Origin: Holophagaceae bacterium
Lineage (GTDB): Bacteria > Acidobacteriota > Holophagae > Holophagales > Holophagaceae
Reading direction: 5' to 3'
DNA: 8,770 bases
Assembly: GCA_025353305.1 (NCBI GenBank)
Contig: JANXQX010000232.1
Coordinates: 1-8,770 of the forward strand
This document shows positions 1-6,600 of the stretch, piece by piece (within the stretch, counting starts at the first letter, position 1; every line of letters begins with the position of its first letter). Under the pieces are notes generated by a model, which made no database searches, was not told the DNA's origin, and saw only the letters and a program-made list of their open reading frames with translations. A program made the position numbers and the translations under genes.

Positions 1-81
1 GTCGCAGCGTTTGCCCGCCACGGACACGAAGCGGTACTTGTTCCCAATCTCAGTCGGAATTTTAACGATCGTACGAACCAT
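1..81 (-). CDS. rpoZ: Probable RNA polymerase omega subunit, N-terminal part (3' end outside window)
   Basis: The minus strand reads 27 codons from an ATG at 81-79 to the window edge, beginning MVRTIVKIPTEIGNKYRF and continuing VSVAGKRCD. The pattern N-[KR]-[YF]-x-[LF]-V-x-V-A-x-[KR]-R is what I know from the start of bacterial omega subunits, which help assemble and stabilise the core RNA polymerase by binding the beta-prime subunit. An AGGAG ribosome binding site lies 5-6 nt upstream, which fixes the start. The gene is divergent from the giant Kelch/Ig-like gene, so the two share only the intergenic region. The call rests on 27 residues: the reading frame and start are secure, the family less so. 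Any other short protein with a similar N-terminus remains possible. Confidence 0.65.
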   Translation of the reverse strand, partial: MVRTIVKIPTEIGNKYRFVSVAGKRCD

Positions 82-86
82 GGACG

Positions 87-92
87 TCTCCT
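87..92 (-). promoter_or_regulatory. Ribosome binding site of the omega-like gene
   Basis: The minus strand carries AGGAGA here, 5 nt before the ATG at 81-79. It is a near-consensus Shine-Dalgarno sequence and decides the start codon of the omega-like gene over the out-of-frame ATGs further upstream. Confidence 0.7.
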
Positions 93-101
93 GAACCCCC
101 A

Positions 102-107
102 AGTGTA
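102..107 (-). promoter_or_regulatory. Candidate -10 element for the omega-like gene
   Basis: The minus strand reads GGTACACTTG, whose TACACT core matches the sigma-70 -10 consensus at four of six positions. It would place the transcription start about 15 nt before the ATG and leave the ribosome binding site intact in the leader. No good -35 box is seen at the proper distance (the best is TGGCTT), so this is tentative. Confidence 0.22.
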
Positions 108-445
108 CCGGAGAAAGCGCCATGAAGCCAGATGGAAGAACAGTTCAGATCGGCCGGGGTTACCCCATGGCCCATGGTGTGGTAGGCGACATCTTTCTGG
201 CCAATGCGTATTGGTGATTTCGCGGGGTGGCGCAGCCTCTGATACCTAATCGAGACCAGCGCCTGATCAACGAGGCCACCTGTTTGCTTCGATGCGGATG
301 TTGGGTAACAGTGCATCTGCCGATCGGACTCTTCGCTCCCTCAAACTGCAGCAGGGAAGGGAGGCGGGTCTAGGGTTTGGCTCCAACAAGAGTGGGTGTG
401 GTCCGTTCAGAGGTAAAAATACACCGCTCGCAGGTATTCGTTTCT

Positions 446-460
446 CCCCTGCTACAGGGG
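446..460. repeat. Short perfect inverted repeat (hairpin)
   Basis: CCCCTG, a CTA spacer, then CAGGGG form a perfect 6-bp stem with a 3-nt loop. No T-run follows on either strand, so it does not look like an intrinsic terminator. It lies about 55 bp upstream of the candidate -35 box and could be a protein binding site or chance. Confidence 0.3.
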
Positions 461-495
461 TATCTATGCTCAAGGAGCTTGAAGATAACCACGCT

Positions 496-514
496 AGGCC
501 TGTCCGTGCGGCCT
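496..514. repeat. Inverted repeat next to the candidate -35 box
   Basis: AGGCC (496-500) and GGCCT (510-514) form an inverted repeat with a 9-nt spacer that touches the TTGGCA box starting at 514. The position fits an operator of a dimeric regulator, but five-base arms are short and may be coincidental. Confidence 0.25.
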
Positions 515-541
515 TGGCAAAAACTTAACAACTCTTAACAT
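514..541 (+). promoter_or_regulatory. Candidate sigma-70-like promoter of the giant gene
   Basis: TTGGCA (514-519) matches the -35 consensus at five of six positions, and TAACAT (536-541) matches the -10 consensus at four of six, separated by 16 nt. Two CTTAACA copies (524-530, 534-540) spaced exactly 10 bp, one helical turn, overlap the spacer and the -10 box and could bind a regulator. Transcription would start near 548, leaving a leader of about 75 nt. This is inferred from base pattern only. Confidence 0.35.
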
Positions 542-612
542 AAGTCCGGGTTTCTGAGATGCGCACAATCGGAATATTCAGGATTGTTTGGTCTTAATTT
601 TATTTCGTGTCC

Positions 613-617
613 GAGGG
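613..617 (+). promoter_or_regulatory. Ribosome binding site of the giant gene
   Basis: GAGGG ends 6 nt before the ATG at 624. Together with the in-frame TGA at 555-557 and the absence of any other in-frame ATG between them, it supports 624 as the start. The next in-frame ATG (651) would remove the two arginines of the signal-peptide n-region. Confidence 0.65.
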
Positions 618-623
618 CTTTCC

Positions 624-692
624 ATGTTCAACCGAATTCCCCGGATCCTGATGTCAGTGTGCTTGTCGGCCACCTTGCCCCTGATGGCGGCG
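624..692 (+). other. Signal peptide (Sec type) of the giant protein
   Basis: Residues 1-23 start MFNRIPR, with two arginines as a basic n-region. A hydrophobic stretch ILMSVCLSATLPLMAA follows, ending in small residues suitable for signal peptidase I near A22-A23. Cys13 is preceded by M-S-V, which does not fit a lipobox, so a lipoprotein is unlikely. The first Ig-like strand (VSVTMSP) follows at once. Confidence 0.75.
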
Positions 693-3600
693 GTGAGCGT
701 GACCATGAGTCCCACCGCGGCGACGGTCAATCAGTTGGCCACCAAACAATTCACGGCCACCGTCGGAGGCAGCACCAACACTGCGGTGACGTGGACTGTG
801 ACGGGCACGGGCACTGTGACCACCGCTGGCCTCTACACTTCGCCGACCGTGTCGGGCACCTACACCCTGACCGCCACGAGCAAGGCGGACACCACCAAGA
901 AAGCCACGGCCACGATCACGGTGCCGGCGGTGGCAATTGCCATCAGCCCCACGGCGGCCACGGTGAACCAGGGCGCCACGCAGCAGTTCACCAGTACAGT
1001 CACCGGCACCACCAACACGGCGGTGACTTGGACCGTGACGGGTGGAAGTGTGAACGGCGCCGTCTCCACGGCTGGCCTTTATACCGCGCCAGCCAAGGCG
1101 GGGACTTACACCCTGGTCGCCACCAGCGTGGCGAACACCGCAAAGACCGCCTCGGCCACGATCACCGTGCCCGTCACAGTAACCGTGAGCCCAGCGACCG
1201 CAACGATCAACCAAGGTGCCACGCAAGCCTTCAGCGCCACGGTGACCGGAGGCTCCAGCACCACCGTTGCATGGAGTTGCAGCGGGGGCACCATCAACAG
1301 CAGCACTGGGCTCTATGCGGCACCTGCAACCGCAGGAACCTACACGATCACTGCCAAGTCATCCGCCTTGCCCCAGGGCACTGGCACCGCGAGCGTGACC
1401 GTGAATGCGGTCGGCATCACCATCAGCCCAGCCACGGCCAGTGTGGGCATAAGTGCCACCCAGCAGTTCACGGCACCCGTGACTGGGACCACCAATACGT
1501 CGGTCACCTGGAGCGTCACAGGAGGCAGCACGAAGGGCACCATCACCGCGGCAGGTCTCTACACCGCGCCGTCAACGGCGGGAACCTATACCGTGGTGGC
1601 CACCAGTGCAGCGAACACCACCAAGACCGCCAGCGCGACGGTGACCGTGGCCGCGGGCCCTGTTATCACCGCCTTCACCGCCGCCAAAACCCCCATCACC
1701 GCAGGGACCGGCACGACCCTGACAGGAACCTTCACCGGCGGCATTGGGAGTGTGGATAACGGCGTCGGAGCCATGACCAGCGGCATCGCGAAAACCATCA
1801 CCCCCGTGGCCACCACCACCTACACCCTCACGGTCACAGGCGGCACAACTGCCACCAAGACCGCCACCGTGGCTGTCGTCCTTCCACCTACCAAGCCAGT
1901 GATCGCGGGCCCTTCCAAGGTGACTGCCAACCAGGCCGGCTACGTGGCCTCCGTGGCCAGCCAAACGGGATGCGCCTATGCATGGACCATCAGCGGCGGA
2001 TCGATCACAGCCGGGTCTGCGACGAACCAGATCACCTTCACTCCGAAACCTGTGGTGATACCCTCCTTGTCCTTTGCGAGATCGGAGCATACGGCCACGC
2101 TTCTCTCCAACGGGAAGGTGCTACTGGCGGGGGGCTTTGGCGGTACCTGCCTCAACAGCGCCGAACTCTTCGACCCTGCGGCGAACACGTTTACCACGGT
2201 GGCGAAATCCATGGTTTCTGCCAGAGCGGGGCATTCGGCCACCCTGCTTTCCAGCGGGAAAGTCCTTCTCGCGGGAGGCCGTAACGACAACGCAATCGTT
2301 TCCACTGCAGAACTCTACGATCCTTCCACGGGCGCATTCACTGCCATATCAGGTTCCATGGTTACTGCGAGGGAATCCCAAATAGCCACACTCCTCTCCA
2401 GTGGGAAGGTCCTGCTGGTGGGGGGATACGACAACGGCGGGAATATACTCGCCAGCGCGGAGCTGTATGATCCGGCCACCAACACTTTTTCGCCCGTATC
2501 AGGTGCCATGGCCTCGCCAAGGTGCTGGCATACGGCCACGCTCCTTTCCACCGGGAAGATCCTGGTGGCGGGAGGAGCTGACAGCAACGGGATTTCGTTA
2601 GCCAGCATGGAGCTTTTCAACCCCTCGACGAATACATTTTCGCCGGTATCGGGTGCCATGGCCTCGCCCAGATCGGGCCATACGGCGACGCCCCTTTCCG
2701 ATGGGAAAGTGCTTCTCGCGGGGGGATCCTATAACGATGGAGTCGTGTTCGTCAATGCCAGCGCCGATATCTTTGATCCGGTCGCAGGCACCATAATCGC
2801 CATACCCAATTCCATGGTTTTTCCCAGGGATAGCCATACGGCTACACTCCTTCCCGGCGGGAAGGTGCTTCTCGCGGGGGGATTCAACAATGATGGATCT
2901 TCTTGCGCCAGCGCGGAAATTTTCGACCCTTCCACGGGGACGTTCGCAGGCACAGCAGATGCGATGCCCTTCTCGATGATTGGTCAAACAGCCACGCTCC
3001 TTCCCAATGGAAAGGTCCTGCTGGCGGGGGGGTCCGATAGCGTGTGGAACGTTCAGGCCAGCGCCGAAATTTTCACCCCAGCCTCGGGCACCTTCGGGGG
3101 ATCTCTTCTGAGCTGCACGGTGGCCAACGCGGCGGGGACCGCTTTGACTTCGAATGCATTGATTTTCGAGATTCGCCCGGTTCCGATCAAACCTGTCATC
3201 GCCGCACCTGCGAGCGTATTCGATGGGCGGACCGGATACACAGCCTCCACACCTGCACAGCTGGGCTGTTTTTATTCCTGGACGATCACGAATGGAACCG
3301 TCATGGCGGGGGATGGAACACCCTCCATCACTTTCACGGCGGGTGCTTCGGGATTGCCCTTGACGCTGGCCTGCGAAGTCACCAATGGCGCTGACGCCAT
3401 CCAGACCGGAAGTGTTTCCATGGTGGTCAATCCCTCCAGGGTGATCCTTGCGCCTGCTAACGCGGTGGTGGCCCCGGGTGGACAGATCACGATCACTTCC
3501 AACCAGCCCGTCACTTGGAGTTCCAATTTAAACAGGACGTCCACGACTACAACAGCGACCTGCACAATGTCGGGTGTGACCGGGCCTTTGCCCGTGGGAA

Positions 3601-6600
3601 CCTATTCCTTAACGGCTACGAGCATATTGGATCCATCCCAGCAGGCCACTGCGTATATCACCGTTCATGTGAACGGCTCGCCTCTGATCAATTCCTTCAC
3701 AGCCAGCGCCACCTCCATTCATGCGGGACAACCCGTAACACTCAGCTGGAACACCAGCGATGCGGCGTCGATTGTCCTGGATTCTTACGGTCCCTTTCAC
3801 ACACAGGATGTAACGGGCAGAACCACCTTGGTCGTGAACCCCACCAACAACAATACGATTTATATACTGAGGGCCGCGAACAGTTTGGGGGAAGTATCAG
3901 CTGTCGTGACCATTCAGGCCGACATGCTCCCAGAGTTAAGCCTTTTTTCGGCTTCACCGACTACGATTTCTCCTGGCGACAGTGTCCAGTTGCTGGCCAC
4001 GTTCATCAATGGGTCAGGGCGGATCGACCCAAGCGTGGGGAATGTTCAAAGCGGCGTTCCAGTCACGGTGAATCCCCAAAGTTCCACCCGCTTCACGGCC
4101 AGCGTTACCAATCCCTATGGCGCCGTAGTCCAGAACGTGCGGGAAGTGGACGTCGTCGCACCGGGGGCGTTCCTCCCCACGATTCCCATGGCCTTCTCGC
4201 AGTTTGATCCAAAAGCCACCTTGCTCAGGGATGGGAGGCTGCTCTACGCAGGCGGGCCTGATAAATGGAATGGACCTACCCAAAATGCCCAGGTGTATGA
4301 CCCCCAAACAGGTGTCTTCCAGCGGGTGGGTTCCATGACTGGGCCACGGGTGGGACACTCCCTCACCCTTTGCCCAGATGGAAGGGTTTTGGTTTGGGGT
4401 GGGCAGAATCCAGAGGATTTCTATGCCGGTGAGGTCTTTGATCCGCTCACCAATGCCTTTTCCGGTGAGGGGCTCCATGGTTTCACAACACCGAATGATC
4501 ATTCGGCCACACTGCTGGCCGATGGGGAAGTGCTTATCGCCGGTGGGAATGATGCTTCCTATCTGACTCTTGATACGGTCGCATTGGTCGACCCAGAACT
4601 CATCGGAAGACAGATCCAGGTCGCCAGGCCCACCGGAGCCATGGGCACCGCCCGCTTTGGTCATTCAGCCCTCCGCCTGGCGGATGGACGGGTGCTCGTG
4701 GCAGGCGGATCCCGCTATGTGCAGGGCATCGAGGAATTGGTAAACAGCGCCGAACTCTATGATCCCGCCAGCGGAACCTGGTCCACGGCAGGGGTCCTCC
4801 ACCAGCATGACAACGCCCAGACTCCGATGCTCTTGCCGGATGGGCGCGTGCGCTTCGGGGGAGAAATCTTCGACCCCACCACGCGCACTTTCACGGAACT
4901 GCCCCCATCGGACAAGGGATTCGAACAATTCTCAACGGGCTTGCTCTTGCCGGACGGGCGGGTTTACTCCTGGCGAGGAGTGGATTTTGGTGTGCCGCTC
5001 CTTAGCGATTCCCTTCAGGATCTATGGTTCAGGATCGCGGGTCCCTATCCGGAATTCTATGCGGCGACCTTAAATAATCTGATCTGGGGCCCCTTGCAGC
5101 CATGCACGCTGCTCAGGGATGGAACTGTGGTCTCGCCATTCCAGAGGGATTCGGGCCTGACCTGGCCCGATAAATACACCGAGGACCACGCCTTTCACTT
5201 TGATCCCCAGAGCCACCTGGGCATCGTCCCCGCAGAGGCCCACACCAATGCGGGAGTGCCCCTCGCCCTGAATGCCACGGGACCCGCTGCCCTTGGGGTG
5301 GCCTGGAGCGCCTCAAGCGGAGCCGTTTCGCCGGAGGGCCTCTTCAGTTCTGAGAACCCCGGACTGATCGCTGTCACCGCTACTGCCCCTGATGGGACCA
5401 AGGCCACGGTGTGGGTTGATGTGCAACCGGCCGTGCACGTTAAGATCGTGCCGCCTGCTTCCCCTGTGCATCCATTCATGGGGATTCCATACCCGCTGCA
5501 AGCGCGTGTGAACTTGCCGGACCGGCGCGTGATCTGGAGCCTTGAGGAAGGCCCGGCGGCGGGCACCATCACTTTGGATGGCATCTACACGGCTGCGGGA
5601 ACAGGCACCTATCACGTCCTGGCCACCAGTGTCTTCGCCCCTCAGCGCTCTGCGCGGTTCACGCTGGTTGTCTCGGAGCCTGTGAGCGTCGAACCTGCCA
5701 CTGCCCGCGCCTGTCCCTTGGGCAAAGTCCGCATCCGGGCCATGGCCGACGGCGGAAGCGGCAACGTGCGGTGGACCACCAGCGGCGGCAGCTCCGTCGT
5801 GCTTGCCAATCCCAATCCGCCACCCGGAAGCCTGATCCCCGAAGACCCCTATACCTTCGAATGGACCGCCCCCGCAACGCCCGGTGTATACACGTTGACC
5901 GCCGCCTGGGACCTCTACCCGAACCTTACCCGGACCGTGACCGTCACGGTAGTCCCTGGCACCGAGGCCACCATCTTCGTCGAGCCCTCGCTGGCTTATG
6001 TGCGCCCTCTCGCCGCCCTTTCTTGGACGGTGGGGGGGACGGCGGCCGTGGATCCTTCTGGCAATCACACTGGCATTGGCCCCCTTCGCGGCACTCTGAT
6101 CGGCCCCATGGAAAGCTTCGCACCCACGAGTCTGGATCTCGGCCTCCAAACCTACAGCCTAGGCCTTACCGCCCCGGCCCAGCCGGGCACCTACCGTCTG
6201 GTCCTGGTGCAGCAGCAGGCCCCTGGACTGACCGGCGAAGCCATCGTGCGGGTGATGGACAGCCCTGCCATCGTTGATTTCCAGATCGATCCGCCTCTGG
6301 TGCTGGACGGCAAGGCATACATCCTCACGTGGTCGGGCGTGAACGCCGATAACGTGTCCATCGATGGCCAGGCGCAGGCTCTGCTGGCAGGCAGCCTGGC
6401 GCTGGTGGGTTCCAATTGGGGAACCAACATGGTCGGCGAGAATTACCAGAAAACCCATGTGTTGTTGCTTCAAAAAAACAACACTCCCTTGGGGCACCCG
6501 AACTATGACCGGCGGAGCTTGACGGTCATTCGAGGGAAACTCACACTCGCTGCCCCAACCTCTGGCCAGGAGGTCCTACCCGGTGGGACGCTCCAGGTGC

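Larger units (their letters stand above)
82..623. other. Divergent intergenic region, no gene recognised
   Basis: About 540 bp separate the two divergent starts. Short ORFs of 60-85 codons exist on both strands, but none has a convincing ribosome binding site, a recognisable motif or a natural amino-acid composition, so I call none a gene. The stretch holds two CCATGG copies (165-170, 172-177), a perfect short hairpin (446-460), an AGGCC/GGCCT inverted repeat (496-514), the CTTAACA pair (524-530, 534-540) and the candidate promoter of the giant gene. I see no tRNA, recognisable riboswitch or transposon end. The region looks less GC-rich than the coding sequence, as expected for a promoter region. 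Confidence 0.6.

Noticed and set aside
62..316. Minus-strand 84-codon frame upstream of the omega-like gene
   Set aside because: It overlaps the ribosome binding site and first codons of the omega-like gene in another frame and shows no motif.
446..460. Hairpin considered as an intrinsic terminator
   Set aside because: No T-run follows on either strand, and no gene ends near it.
292..528. Plus-strand 78-codon frame in the intergenic region
   Set aside because: No convincing ribosome binding site or recognisable sequence, and it runs into the candidate promoter of the giant gene.
651..665. Cys13 considered as a lipoprotein attachment site
   Set aside because: The preceding residues M-S-V do not fit a lipobox (small residue needed just before Cys), and the hydrophobic core continues past it.
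584..1759. Plus-strand 391-codon frame overlapping the start of the giant gene
   Set aside because: It is an out-of-frame reading of the Thr/Ala-rich Ig repeats. The His/Arg/Gly-rich product has no signal peptide or motif, while the frame from 624 gives clear repeated domains.
1572..2090. Minus-strand 172-codon frame with Gly/His-rich repeats
   Set aside because: A shadow of the forward Ig-like repeats; its repetitiveness simply mirrors the coding repeats.
2064..3098. Regular ~150-bp repeats considered as a CRISPR array or non-coding satellite
   Set aside because: Period and in-frame Kelch motifs show they are protein repeats; CRISPR repeats and spacers are far shorter.
2043..3098. Galactose-oxidase-type catalytic activity for propeller 1
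   Set aside because: The regular blades show only the structural Kelch pattern. I see no copper-ligand His/Tyr set or Tyr-Cys cofactor arrangement.
4014..4664. Minus-strand 216-codon frame
   Set aside because: Antisense to D10 and propeller 2, whose forward frame shows clear Kelch motifs. No motif or ribosome binding site supports the antisense product.
5313..6149. Minus-strand 278-codon frame
   Set aside because: It lies antisense to continuous Ig-like coding sequence, has a Gly/Arg/His-rich unnatural composition and no recognisable domain. Long antisense frames are common in GC-rich genes.
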